This document shows positions 25,386-37,498 of a DNA stretch of 64,000 bases, piece by piece (position 1 is the first letter of the stretch; each line of letters begins with the position of its first letter). The DNA comes from Cenococcum geophilum 1.58 (taxonomy: Eukaryota; Ascomycota; Dothideomycetes; Gloniales; Gloniaceae): the NCBI GenBank assembly GCA_001692895.1, contig KV748193.1, positions 1 through 64,000 on the forward strand, read 5' to 3'. The notes beneath the pieces were generated by a model, which did no database searches, was not told the origin of the DNA, and worked only from the letters and a program-made list of their open reading frames with translations. The position numbers and the translations under genes are program-made.

Positions 25386-25599
25386 CGGAGGTGCGTTTTA
25401 AAAGTCTTCGCCGCCCCTTATTAGGCGGTCTTATGGGCGGTAGCCGCCCTAAGGTTGGTAGGGCAACGGGCTAAAAGCCGCCTAATGGCGCCTAAGGTCC
25501 CCTAGAACCGGCTTAGAATGCGCCCAATTTTTGGCTATATACGGGCTCTTTAGGCTTAACCTAGGCAGGGCCGGTAAAGACTTTTGAAACGCACCTCCG
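25386..25599. mobile_element. 214-bp GC-rich MITE with 23-bp inverted repeats, TA target site
   Basis: The left end CGGAGGTGCGTTTTAAAAGTC and the right end, whose reverse complement is CGGAGGTGCGTTTCAAAAGTC, are inverted repeats. TA lies outside both (25384-25385, 25600-25601). The interior is CpG-rich (GGCGGTAGCCGCCC and similar) and shows almost no RIP although it sits inside a heavily mutated LINE. Tc1/mariner-type by target site. Unrelated in sequence to the MITE at 4146. Confidence 0.85.
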
Positions 25600-27139
25600 T
25601 AATAGGTAAGGGGTAGAATTAGCTACTAATATTCTATAGGTCTACTTAGCCCGCGCCTAGAAAAAACCTCTCTACTAATATTTTAATTTTTCCTTATTAT
25701 TATTTATATACTAGTCCTATTCTATTTAGTAAAGTATAAGTAGGTAAAAGTTACCTAGCGCCTTTCTAGCAGCTTGCCTATTTTACTTTAATTTATGCTA
25801 AAGTCCCTTATTATATAGTTTAGTAGGGTTTAAGGTAATTTCTTTTAGGAATTAGCGCTAGTTATTTCTACCCTCCTTTTATATTATCTTCTTAGGCCTA
25901 TTCTTTAGGGTCTTATAGCTCTATTAGTAGTAGGCTTTATTTAATATGCTATTCTATTGCCTTGCCCTTTTTACGCCTATAAGTAGCTAGGCCGTCTCTA
26001 GCGACTATTTATAGTAGGCGTATTTTCTAGGCTAGGTCTTTAAGTAGTATTNTTCTAAGTAGTTACTTATAATCCTTTAAATAACCTCTAGTAATACCTA
26101 GGGTATAGCTACTAGCCTATTAATAACTTCCTAGGTATACTTTTTTAAGTTAAATTTCTTAGTAGCGTATCTCTAACGAGTTTGTTACGCTAGTACGGCG
26201 ATATTAAATATTATCTATATAGGTATATAGTCTAAGATAATTATATATATGCCTTCTAGTCCATAAAGCGCTAGTTAGTTTATAAGTATTTCTTATATAA
26301 ATATAAAGTCGATTAGACTCTTTTAGGTTCCTCTTTTCTAGGTAGGCTTGCCTATTAAGGTAGTTAAAGTAAGGCCCTACGTTTTAAGCTTACTTAGTAG
26401 GTAAGTCGCCTATACTTTAGCTATAGCCTACTATTCTTACTACACTATATAATATACGTTAAAATTTCCTAGGACTATTACCTTGCCTTTTACTATATTA
26501 ATAGTATATTAGAATAGTCCCTATATAGCAATTTAGGGTTTATTATCCCTTAGGTTATAAACGTTAATTTAGCTCCTATTAGTAGCTTCTTATAGTTTAC
26601 CTATATTAGGGCTAATAGTATAGTAGCTCTATACCTATATATTAATGCATTAACTAAGTAGCTAGGTTTAGTTTAAATAGAAAGTAGTATCCTTTTATTT
26701 AGTATATTTTGCGTAGTTATTTATTATATACTAGTTCCTATAGAGCTATTTTCTAATACTCTTTTAGGTCTAGGCTATTAAATAAAAGATATATTACTTT
26801 ATAGTTTAAGTATCCGTAGTTATATTATACTAATATTAATCTTTTTTATAGTATTAGTTAGTCTAGTAACTTATAGGTATCTTCTATTCGCCTTTAGGGC
26901 GTCTTATTAAGGACTATTACAATTAGAATTTTTTTACTAGAGTAGGCCTTTAGTAGTGTTAGTACTACCTTATAGGTGTCCTATGCTCTCCTTTACTACT
27001 AGCTAGGTAAAGGGTGCCCCTATTAGGGTTAGTACCTTAAATCTCTTTCTTTATATAACTATTTAACCGCTATTACTTACTATACTTAGCCCTTTCCCCT
27101 TATATATATTTCCCTATAGCATAGTTATAAGCTAGTATA

Positions 27140-29215
27140 ATTAATATATTCTATAAGAGACTTCTATAGATTCTAAGAAATAAAGGCCTACTAAATTAGA
27201 TAATTAAGTTTATTTAAGCTTTTCTAAGAGGGTATACTATAAAAATTATAATTAAAGGCTATAAAAGCGAATTAATACTAATACCTATAGGTATNCTATA
27301 GNGATTACCCCTNTTNCTAATTNNANTNNTTTTCTTTATATCTAAACTACTAGAGATATATAATAATAGCTAGGATATAATATAAATCTAATTATATAGG
27401 GAAATATAGTAGTAGAAAACTATACTAGGCTAAACTAGGTATATTATATAGGTAAAATAATACGGCGCTAAATTCGTATTAGATAAATACTAGCTTCTCT
27501 ACTTTATAAGGAAAAGGAGGGTAAGTAGTAACCTAGCCTTAATAGTAAATATTTAAGGCTATAAAGTAAAACTAGAAGCTACCCTTAAGGTCCTAGGGGT
27601 TTAGGTAGACCCTAGGTTAAACTAGAATAAGTATATTATATAGACTACTTATAGGGAAGCAGTAGTATTTTTGGCAGTATTATAAATTACTACCTTAATA
27701 TAGGGACCCTCTTTTAAATATATACGCCTACTATGTGTAGTAGTAGTAAGGCTAATAATTATATACGGCTCCTAGATCTAGGGCCTAGAGCTTAGCGGTA
27801 AGGTACTAATAAAAATCTCTTTAGCGCCGCTAGCTAAGCTATAAAACTAGTACCTATATAGAACTATAGGGGCCTATAGAAGAATACTACGCGCTATACT
27901 AGAATGTAAAGCATTAGTTATACTACTAGACTTATATATTATTAAACGGTTAATTAAGGATAAGAACTCTATCTATTAAAGAGGGCTTTAGAAGCTCTTT
28001 ATATATATTAGGTAGGTCTAGATAAGTAAGTCAAAATAGGTAATAGAAATAGGTAATAAGACATTTAATAAAACATTTAGTTATAAGTTGAGGGACAACT
28101 AAGATATAGTTCGTATAGACGATCTAGGTTATTAGATAGTAGTATAATAGTAGTAAAGAAAGTCCGATCCAGGTCGATATATATTAACTTAACTACTATA
28201 TAGAGAGTAGTTATAGTATAAGACTACCTAGTAGAAGAAAATATATAATATATACTAAAATATATATAAGGAACGAGATATATATATAAAGCAATAGCCC
28301 CTTAAAGGGGCGATACGCCTAAATACACTAGTTAGGAAGCCCTCTACCTATAAGTAATAGAGAGAGAAAAAGAATATAGGAACTATTAGCTTACTAAGTG
28401 GAGACCTAGCGCTATACTAGTAGAGCGCTATAATAGTAATAGAGGATAGGGGGTTACTAATATAGATAGAGATTTACTATACTAATTATAAGATAGGCAG
28501 ATCTTAAATAGAAGCAATAATAGAAGAAGGTAGTAAAAATATATAACGCAGCTATATAGAATACTCTATAGTTAATACTAACTCTCTCCCTATATAAAGG
28601 ACTAATAAAGGTAAAATCTATAGCCGCCTTTCTACTATAGATAAAGGTCTTAGGTCTAAATATATAGCTAGTATCTATATTCTAAATATCTTACCTTAAT
28701 ATATATACGGGTGGCCTATTTAATTAGTATACTATATACTACTATTCTACAGTTACCGCTTAGTAAGGAACTAGATACTTACTAATATAGGTATAAATAA
28801 TATTACTTAGATACTCTTTATAAGTAGGGGCTTATAGGTAATAGTAAAATGGCTTATAGGTAAAGGAATTCTTTAGTAGTTTTAAATAGCATANAAGATC
28901 TAATAGGAGGACACTAAATAATACGCCCTATTTTAGCCCCTTAAGGACTAAATACCCCNGCCTAGCTATAGGCGGCTTACTAGCGAATTGCTAGACCCTT
29001 CTACTACCCCCTTTAGATCTTCTAATATACCTAGAAAGTATAGTATATAAGGTANNCTAGAAGATATAAAGATATACTAGCTAGGNNAAGATNNAACGAG
29101 TAGGACTAGCTAAAAGGAAATACTTANGGTTTTCCCCTTATAGGGCTTTTTCCTATATAGACTTAAAAAGGGACCAAATTGGGTAATAAATAGAATTAAT
29201 AATAATTATATAGGT
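27140..29215 (+). mobile_element. LINE copy C (RT C-terminal half and 3' region)
   Basis: The plus strand reads VKLEATLKVLGV-VDPRLN near 27560-27610, the LGVWVDPRLSW motif downstream of fungal LINE RTs. This is followed by GPSFKYIRLL, YGSWI-GLE and LAPLAKL-N-YL at 27700-27860. It lies back to back with copy B (junction about 27130), making an inverted repeat with arms of roughly 1.8-2 kb. A 237-bp foreign insertion lies at 27942-28178. It ends with CAAATTGGGTAATAAATAG and then the TIR-element satellite. Confidence 0.75.
27942..28178. mobile_element. 237-bp short insertion in LINE copy C, 8-bp direct repeat
   Basis: Absent from LINE copy A, where CTTATACATTAATATAACC is continuous. It is flanked by ATATATTA (27934-27941 and 28179-28186). 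It begins TTAAACGGTTAATTAAGG and ends AGTCCGATCCAGGTCG. No TIRs and no TG...CA ends. The ending resembles a tRNA-type B box but is at the wrong end for a tRNA-derived SINE. Class unknown. Confidence 0.5.
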
Positions 29216-29284
29216 CGTTATATAGCTAATTATAGAACCTTCCCAGTATATTAGTGCTGTATATTAGTAGAGCTTTAAAGCTCT

Positions 29285-30965
29285 ATATAAGGTTTTGAGC
29301 AGAGCCTTGTGTAGAGCTTCGAGCAGAGCCTTGTGCAGAGCTTTGAGCAGAGCCTCGTGCAGAGCTTCGTGCAGAGCTTTGTGCAGAGCTTCGTGTAGAG
29401 CTTCGACCAGAGCTTCGACCAGAGCCTCAACCAGAGCCTCGACCAGAGCTTCGACCAGAGCTTTAACCAGAGCTTCGACCAGAGCTTTAAGCAGGCCCTC
29501 GAGCAGAGCTTCGACCAGACCCTCGAGCAGAGCTTTGACTAGACCCTCAAGCAGAGCTTCGACCAGACCCTTGACCGGAGCTTTGACTAGAGCTTCGACC
29601 CTCGAGCAGAGCTTTAACCAGAGCTTCAACCAGAGCTTCAACCAGACCCTTGACCAGAGCTTCGACCAGAGCTTCGACCAGAACCTCAACCAGAGCTTTG
29701 ACTAGAGCTTCAACCAGACCCTCAACCAGAGCTTTAACCAGACCCTCGAGCAGAGCTTCGAGCAGACCTCGAGCAGAGTTTCGAGCAGACCCTTAACCAG
29801 AGCTTTGAGCAGACCCTCGACCGGAGCTTTGACCAGAGCTTCGACCCTCGAGCAGAGCTTCAAGCAGACCTCGACCAGAGTTTTAAGCAGACCCTCGACC
29901 AGAGCTTCGAGCAGACCCTCGACCGGAGCTTCGACTAGAGCTTCGACCCTCAAGCAAAGCTTCAACCAGACCCTTGACTGGAGCTTCGACCAGAGCTTCA
30001 ACCCTCAAGCAGAGCTTCAACCAGACCCTTGACCGGAGCTTCGACCAGAGCTTCAACCCTCAAGCAGAGCTTCAACCAGAGCTTTAACCAGAGCTTTAAC
30101 TAGACCCTTAACCAGAGCTTTAACCAGAGCTTCGACCAGACCCTTAACTAGAGCTTTGAGCAGACCCTTGACCGGAGCTTCGACCAGAGCTTCGACCCTC
30201 AAGCAGAGCTTCAACCAGACCCTTGACCGGAGCTTCGACCAGAGCTTCAACCCTCAAGCAGAGCTTCAACCAGAGCTTTAACCAGAGCTTTAACTAGACC
30301 CTTGACTAGAGCTTCAACCAGAGCTTTAACCAGACCCTCGAGTAGAGCTTTAACTAGACCCTCAAGTAGAGCTTCAACCAGACCCTCGAGCAGAGCTTCG
30401 AGCAGACCTTAATCAGAGTTTCAAGCAGACCCTTAACCAGAGCTTCGAGCAGACCCTCAACCGGAGCTTCAACCAGAGCTTTAACCCTCAAGCAGAGCTT
30501 TAACTAGACCCTCAACCGGAGCTTCAACTAGAGCTTCAACCCTTAAGCAGAGCTTCAACCAGAGCTTCGACCAGAGCTTTAACTAAACCCTTAACCAGAG
30601 CTTTAACCAGAGCTTCAACCAGACCCTCAACCAGAGCTTCAACTAGAGCTTCGACCAGACCCTCAACCAGAGCTTCAACTAGAGCTTTGACCAGACCCTC
30701 GACCAGAGCTTCGACTAGAGCTTTGACCAGACCCTTGACCAGAGCTTCGACCAGAGCTTCAACCAGACCCTCGACCAGAGCTTCGACCAGAACTTCGACC
30801 AGACCCTCAACCAGACCCTCGACCAGACCTTCAAGCAGAGCCTCGTGCAGAGCTTTATATAGAGCTTTGTATAGGCATTCGTGCAGGCGTTTGTACAGGC
30901 GTTCGTGCAGGCGTTCGTGCAGGCGTTCGTGCAGGCTTTTGTGTAGGCGTTTGTACAGGCAGCGG
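29285..30965. repeat. 12-bp satellite (right block): CAGAGCTTCGAC, higher-order, then GTGCAGGCGTTC
   Basis: About 1.7 kb of 12-base units. From 29400 the unit is CAGAGCTTCGAC with interspersed CAGACCCTCGAC. A higher-order period of about 100-120 bp, containing GACCCTCAAGCAGAGCTT, recurs between 29590 and 30540. The final 110 bp switches to GTGCAGGCGTTC. Long open frames on both strands (29264, 29295, 29702, 29805, 30536, 30687) are repeat artefacts. Decay by CGAC to CAAC/TTAA is visible but mild. Confidence 0.9.
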
Positions 30966-31392
30966 AGGAGCAATAAAGTAGGTAATAAGGCCCAGAGTTA
31001 GTCTAGATACAATGCATTAGCTATTTAGGTGTTTATCTACTATAAATATTAAGAATTAGTGGCTCTAGCTGAATGTTTACTGTTTTGGTGGTAATATTTT
31101 AGGCGAAACGTAGCAATAACCACCAGGCCGTTTGTAATAATTTTGGTAGCATTAGAATCGCCCTAGAAAGCTCTAAAATATAACGTTGGCCGATTATTTA
31201 TAAAGGTGTTGGTTCGTTGTTGATTAATAGCTAAAAATTTAGTATGGCGCGCGAGTTTGTATGAGAATTACATATAAATTAGCGCGAGGGACTAACAAAT
31301 TTCCGAACCGTGTACCAGACGACAACAACATAAGATAATTAATCTGTTATGTAAGCAGCTTATGATTAGTTGATCGTCTAGGACCGAGATAA
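30966..31392. other. TIR element 1 right arm
   Basis: Unique-looking, moderately GC sequence from GCGGAGGAGCAATAAAG to CCGAGATAA. It is repeated with about 90 percent similarity at 49620-50337. It contains the inner inverted block (GGGACTAACAAAT, CCGAACCGTGTACCAGAC) that pairs with 17428-17463. No coding region is recognised. Confidence 0.7.
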
Positions 31393-31400
31393 CTCGCGTA

Positions 31401-31537
31401 CACCTCGCGTACAGCTTATGTCAGCTACGCGTAGGTATATTACCTCCTTACGCCCTCAACCCTTACGATCGATCGCGCAACGTCTTATAGACTCCTCGAA
31501 TACATACGTCTTGTAGCCACTGCCCCGTCCCGTGACA
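31401..31537 (+). repeat. Chromovirus-1 5' LTR, distal part
   Basis: Continues the LTR begun at 17299-17353 and matches 37554-37690: CACCTCGCGTACAGCTTATG through CCCGTGACA. Few RIP changes separate the two. Confidence 0.9.
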
Positions 31538-31559
31538 TTACGTTGCGCCTTTTTACCAC

Positions 31560-33290
31560 CGACACCCAGCCTACGACCAATTCTACGTCTTTGCAATACT
31601 ACAGGCGCTGCCAGAAGCAGCGTGCCTACGAGTTACCTCACTTTATACTTCTAAGGAACCCATAATAATAAGACGATATTCCTTACTAGCCACTATATCA
31701 AACCCAAAGAACAATCCAATACCTATACTCAACCTATAACGCCAATCAATCCTAGGAGAATTCGATTTATTAGCCCTAGCCTTAACCCCTAAGGAGATAG
31801 ACACTAATAATGTCTTATCTTTTATTAACTATATAACTATAGACAAGTAAGCGGAAGGGCTACTATTTATTAAAATCAAAATACGAGACGCCGAGACGTT
31901 TATAAAAATAGTAGCACGAGAACCTAATAAATACTACCGCCTTCTACAGAACTACTACCTAAAGCTTATACAAGCTAAGATACGTACTGCCTAAGATCGC
32001 GATATTATCTAAGACCTATAAGCTTACGAGGCGCTCGCCAACAACACGTATTAAGAAACTAAAGATAACCTCCGCGTGTCTAAACGCGACGTCTAATAGT
32101 TAAAGAAGGCTAAGATCGTACTTATTACTACGGTTACTAAAAGAGAAGGCATAATTAAATACCTATAATCTTAGCTTAACGAGCACATTTGTAATAACGC
32201 TAGACACCTCTCTACTATATATAACGCCACTTAAGTCTCTACGCCCCCGGCAACTTTACCTACTTAACGCTTAATAGAGAGTCAGCGCTAAGCAGCCTTA
32301 CCTAACAAGAACCCCTACCAAAGTAATAATAAAAGCTATAATAACTAAACCTAAGCTACTACTATAGGGTCTAATATACGTTACCCTAATCCCCTAGTTT
32401 TCTAGGGAGACCGTAAAGAATATAGCCACTAAAAGATGCAAATTTACAAAAAACTAACTTAGAGCGCCTACCTTTTTCCTACAGAAGACACTAAGATTGG
32501 CTATATTATTAGGCGAATAAAGGGTATACTATTTAACAGACTCTTTGCCTAATAGGAGACTAATAGCCCCCAGAAGTGGTAGTCCTACTAAGAAGTCCTT
32601 AATAATCTTAACCTAATATACCGCGACCACAACCTACTGGCTACTAACCGAGCTAAACTATATGCCCTAAAGATAAGCCCTACTAAATTATTTAACGAGT
32701 TCTATATTAAATTCCAGAAATACACCAGAGCCCTCGCCTAAGACGATACTAAAGACTAGGAAGATCTCCTCAAAAAAGTCACTTATTACCTTAGTCACGC
32801 AGCCGCTAGCCATAACTACAATAATATTTATAATATGGTAGCAGCTATATAGAAGATTAAACGACGACTAAATTAGATCGCTACTGTAAACCCCTACCTA
32901 AAGACCTCCCTATAGAAGCCCTCCGGACCTACTAAACCACTAACACCTACTACCTTAAGCAATACTACTGGTCCTAATATCGACCTTTCCATACCAACCT
33001 TCCCGCAAAAGCTACTAGATAGAGAACGTAAGCTACTCCGGAAGCTAAAGCGTTGCTATAGATATTATTAAGAAGGCTATTATAGCTATAGCCTAAACTG
33101 CCTAATAGCTAGGTTTAGCAGCTACCGCCTAACACCTAACCTAGTACCTCAAACACTAAATATATCGCTATATGCCACTACTATATAAGACAAAGACACA
33201 GTAATAGCGGTAAAGTCGGATACGGAAATGGAAAACGCTAAGTCTTAGCCCTAAGTTATAAGTTAGGACGCCCTAATAATAAGGGGATCT
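31560..33290 (+). pseudogene. Chromovirus-1 gag
   Basis: Plus-strand gag with many TAA/TAG at former Gln codons. At 33053-33103 the frame reads CYRYY-EGYYSYSLNC, a decayed CCHC knuckle (C-x2-C-x4-H-x4-C) in which Cys and His have become Tyr. The same region is repeated, more mutated, at 50460-51656. The start is uncertain because of decay. Confidence 0.75.
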
Positions 33291-36200
33291 ATATATCGGC
33301 CTGCTTAATAAATAACTTAATAAAGATAAATAGACGGAAACAGATAGTTTTACCTATAATAGGAACTACTGCCAAAAAACAATATAAAAGCCGTTCTATA
33401 ATTAATTACGGAGCTACTAATAAATTTATAAATACCTAATTTATGCGCACTTATAACCTACCTACCTTACCCCTTACTAAAGCCCGCGCCCTATAACTCG
33501 CTAATAGTAGTTATACCGCACAAAAGATTACCTATATAGCATAACTCTACCTAGATATAAATGGGCACTAGGAAGAACTCTAGGCCTATATTACACCACT
33601 TACTAACTACCCTATTATCCTCGGAATAAACTAGCTTAAATAATACAACCCTGCCATTAACTGGAAAAAGAGAGAAGCAACCTTTAACTCTAAATACTGT
33701 AGAGAGACCTACCTAGGATATAGCCTAGCCGCCTCTATCTACTCCCCAGGATACTAACCCAAGGAACCCCTTATTACCCTACCTATAACCAACTACCACT
33801 ATATAAGTACCGCGGCCTTCTACTATATAGCACGTAGGAAAGGCTAGACCGTTACCGCAGCCTCCTAATTACAACTATATAAGCTTAATAAAGAACAGGA
33901 CTACGTCCTCTATAGTAATAGGATAGACATAGTCAACCTTCTAAAAAACAATGCCCCCACAGAACTCTATAGACTTTCACCTTTAGACTTTAAAAAGTTT
34001 ATAAAGCTTAAAAAAGGACTTACCAACGAGGAACTCCGCAAGCTCCTCCCTAAAAGGTACTATAACTTTATTAACGTATACTCACAAAAGAGCATAGATA
34101 CACTCCCCCTACATCAACCTAATAACTATACCATTAATATTAAATAAGGAAAAACACCACCCTATAAGAGACCCTACCTAATATCAAAAGACAAACTTCT
34201 AGTTATTAAAAAGTATATCAACGAACACCTTAATAAAGGGTTTATTCGCCCTAGCATATCCCTAGTAGCCGCCCCTATCCTCCTTACTAAAAAGCTAGGA
34301 GGAGGTATTTAATTCTACGTTAACTATAAAGGACTTAACGCTATTACAATTAAGAACTGATACCCCATACCGCTTATACATAAAACTCTTAAGCGGCTTA
34401 GCTAAGCCAAAATCTATACCAAGCTTAATATTATCGCCGCCTTTAACCGCCTCTAAATACAAGAAGGTAATAAATAGAAAACCGCATTCGCATTACGCTT
34501 TAGCCAATTCGAATATACCGTTATACCCTTTAGTGTATATAACGGCCCAAGCAGCTTCTAAAGCTATATTAATAACGCCTTACGGGACTACCTTAACGAC
34601 TTCTGCTCTACGTACCTAGACAATATACTTATTTATAGTAATAACCCTTTTAAGTATACCAAGCACGTTCAAAAGGTCCTACAGCGCCTTAGGGACGCAG
34701 GACTTTATATTAATTTAAAAAAGTACAAATTCTCAGTCACAGAAGTAAAATACCTTAAACTAATTATTACTACTAAGGGTGTCCGTATAAACCCCGAAAA
34801 GATATACACAATTACCAAATAGCAAACCCCTAACTGCATTAAAGACGTATAAGCTTTCCTTAGTTTCGCCAACTTCTATCAAAAATTCATATACAACTTC
34901 TTAGGTGTTATAGCACTACTTATAGCAATAATACGAACAAAGGGCCTTTCCGCAAAAGAAAGAAAAACACATCTACGTTTTATCTAGACGCCTAAATGCG
35001 AGAAGGCGTTCCAAGACCTTAAAGATACTTTTACTAAAGCATTTATCCTAGCTCACTTTATACCAGGACAACAACTCTATCTTAAAACTAACTCCTCAGA
35101 CCACATCAACGCAGGCGTCCTCTCCCAGATAGGTAATAACAGTCTCCTCCACCTAGTCGTATTCTATTTATCTAAGCTTACACTATAAGAATATAACTAC
35201 AAGATCTATAATAAGGAACTTCTCGCGATTATATAAGCGTTTAAGGAATTCCGACCGGAACTCTCCTTAGTAGAACCTAACCAGCTAACTAAAGTCCTTA
35301 CAGATTATCGCAACCTTAAGTACTTTATAACTATAAAATAGCTAAACCAATGCTAAGCATACTAAAACAAGTTCCTCTCTAGTTTTAACTTCAAAATCGC
35401 ATATAGGCCAGAAGTATAAGGTACTAAGCCTAATAGCCTAATACGCCACTTATAAGACCTTCCTTAGTCCAAAGATAACCCCTATAACTAGTTCCAATAA
35501 CAGACGATCCTAAAAGCACGGAATTTAGCCCCAGGTATACTACCTACAATAGAGCCAACTATACCTCAGCTCCACACCACAGAACTAAAATCACCTCCCA
35601 AAATCAATAAGCTTATCACCACGGCATATAACACCTCTATTAACCCATTACTATATTAACTTATTACCGCAAAGACCGCCAGCGCCTATACGCTACTAAC
35701 TAAACTCTAAAGCTTAGGCTAGATTAATATAGTAGCCTTAGAAGTAAAAGAGAACAGGCTCTATTATAGAGGCCGTCTATTTATCCCTAACTTAAAAAAT
35801 CTACAACGGCAACTAATTTAAATGGCCTACAACCTCCGATTAAGCGGCCACCCAGGTAGAAAAGGAACCTATAAGCTTCTTAGCCGATACTACTTCTAGC
35901 CTAAAATAATAGACTTAGTTAAACGCTTTATAGGCGCCTGCCACAGTTATAAGCGCGCTAAGGCCTTTAATACAAAGTACTAAGGACTACTACACCCTCT
36001 ACTAGTACCCATATAACAATAGGCAGATATCGCCATAGATTTCGTTATTAACCTACTACCCTATAAGCAATATAGCCGTACCTACAAGAACATCCTTATA
36101 ATAATATACTAACTTATAAAAGAGCGCCACTACGTCCTAACCGAAGGCGTAGCCGTTAACAATATCACTAACACCTTCCTCCGCAAAATCTACCAATTAC

Positions 36201-37203
36201 ATAGGTTACCTAACTCAATTACATCCGACTAAGGCATATAGTTTAGCTCTAATATATAGAGACGAATCTGCTAACGCCTTGGCATCTCCGTCAAGATATC
36301 TATATCCTTCTACTATAAAACTGCTGGGTAACTGGAAAACGCTAATGCTAGTATAAAAGCGTACCTACAACAGGTAGTCGCCTATAGTTAAGATAACTGG
36401 GTGGATTACCTCCCACTAGGTGAATTCGCAGTAAATAACTACGTCTTAACTACTACAGGACTTACCCCATTCTTTACGAATAAGGGATATTACCCCTAAT
36501 CCAACATAGAACCACCAGAACCTATTAATAAGAAACTACTATATAGAAAACACCTTAAGATACTACTTGCCGACCAGTATATAGACCATATAAAAAATCT
36601 ACTTAACTACTATAAGGGAGAAATGGCCTGGGCTTAAGCAAAGCAGGCCTACTTCGCCAACTATTATAAAACGCCACCACTAGAGATGCGTGTTAGTGAC
36701 TGGGTATAGCTAAATATACGCAATATCTCTACGCAGAGGCCTATAAAGTCACTTAATTATAAGAACCTTAGCCCCTACCTAATTAAACGAGTTATTAATA
36801 GGGGAGCCGTATATAAGCTAGAGCTCCTACCTGCCCTAGCCACCCGCGGGATATGGCCTGTATTTTACCTATAGCTACTACACCTTTACTAGCCTAACCC
36901 CTTACTGGGGTAGATATAGCCTAAACCCCCACCAATACTAATCCGAAACGAGAACGAAGACGAGAACCATAAGGAGTAGACTGTTAAACGAATTATTAAC
37001 TTTAAATACTTTAGTAAAGGCAGAGGACGATGGCTCTACTATAGAGCTATATACACAGGATTCGATATAGACTAGCCAGAATAGCAACTATAGGAAGACT
37101 TCGAAAATGCAAAGGATTTAATTAGCGACTTTTACTACGCAAACCTATAGAAACTAGGCCTAAGCAGAGATTTTATACCTAATCCTCTATGGGAGCCCTT
37201 ATA
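33290..37203 (+). pseudogene. Chromovirus-1 pol with C-terminal chromodomain
   Basis: Protease motif INYGATNKFINT near 33400-33435 (D-T/S-GAT with Asp to Asn and Ser/Cys to Tyr). RT segment SRY-like to YLDNILIY at 34613-34636; the second catalytic Asp is now Asn. RNase H EYNYKIYNKELLAII near 35190-35235. Integrase HPGRKGTYKLLSRYYF (35848-35895) and ADIAIDFVINLLPYKQY (about 36025-36075). The C-terminal block from about 36975 to 37150, with TVKRIINFKYFSKGRGRWLY and PE-Q-EDFENAK, has the chromodomain layout of variable basic strand, W-Y and closing acidic helix. It ends NPLWEPL at a TAG near 37203. Chromodomains target such elements to heterochromatin (established for chromoviruses); this copy is inactive. 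Confidence 0.85.
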
Positions 37204-37498
37204 GAGTTAAACCGTTATACATTGCTATATAGGGGCAAATTGCTATCAGATTGCCGTTAGATTGTGGTAAAGTACGATTATATAACCGGAATATCGTTAA
37301 GATGTCCAGGAACTTCAATTAGCGGTTAAAGTTATCTAATTGGTTGGATTCTTAGATGCCAAGCCTTATTATATAACGTTATTTCAAGCCTTTAGCGATA
37401 CCCCCCTTTTCTTCTTTTCTATACCCTAAGTGTCCCTTCTATATATATATAGTAACCACAGCGTCGCCGGAGCTCCGCCTCTATAGGAGGGGGGGTAG

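Larger units (their letters stand above)
19853..27130 (-). mobile_element. LINE copy B, most complete: endonuclease, RT and 3' region, minus strand
   Basis: The 3' end begins with the reverse complement of the copy C tail (ATTCTATTTATT-CCCAATTT). Gypsy-3 interrupts it at 19963-23241 with TSD CTTTT, and the sequence joins cleanly across the TSD (ATTTCG-CTTTT-AGCTAG). Minus-strand order is endonuclease about 27100-26200, including PT-KRGT-KSLIDFIF near 26335-26285 (pattern TWRRG-S-IDF), then RT about 25950-24700, then the C-terminal part at 24300-23330. A MITE sits at 25386-25599. Stops at former Trp/Gln codons are pervasive. Assignment to a Tad1/I-like clade is by motif only. Confidence 0.75.
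17354..31392. mobile_element. TIR element 1 (about 14 kb, 8-bp TSD, hAT-like), host to satellites and LINEs
   Basis: Termini are imperfect inverted repeats: the left begins TTGTCTCGTTCCCAGAC and the right, reverse-complemented, begins TTATCTCGGTCCTAGAC. A second shared block GTCTGGTACACGGTTCGG lies 75-90 bp inside each end. The 8-bp TSD CTCGCGTA (17346-17353, 31393-31400) corresponds to CTTATATA in the intact 3' LTR at the same place, differing only by C-to-T and G-to-A. An 8-bp duplication suggests hAT, but no transposase is recognisable. The interior holds a short ORF, 12-bp satellite at both ends, three LINE copies and Gypsy-3. The second copy at 49145-50337 shares the same LINE-satellite-right-arm order. 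Confidence 0.75.

Noticed and set aside
17780..30965. CRISPR-like array
   Set aside because: Units are contiguous 12-mers with no spacers, and the organism is a eukaryote.
29264..31001. Open frames of 65-145 codons across the right satellite block
   Set aside because: Same repeat effect; frames on both strands overlap fully.
17354..31392. Starship-type giant element with captain recombinase
   Set aside because: No tyrosine recombinase frame is visible, and an 8-bp TSD with inverted repeats fits a TIR transposon better.
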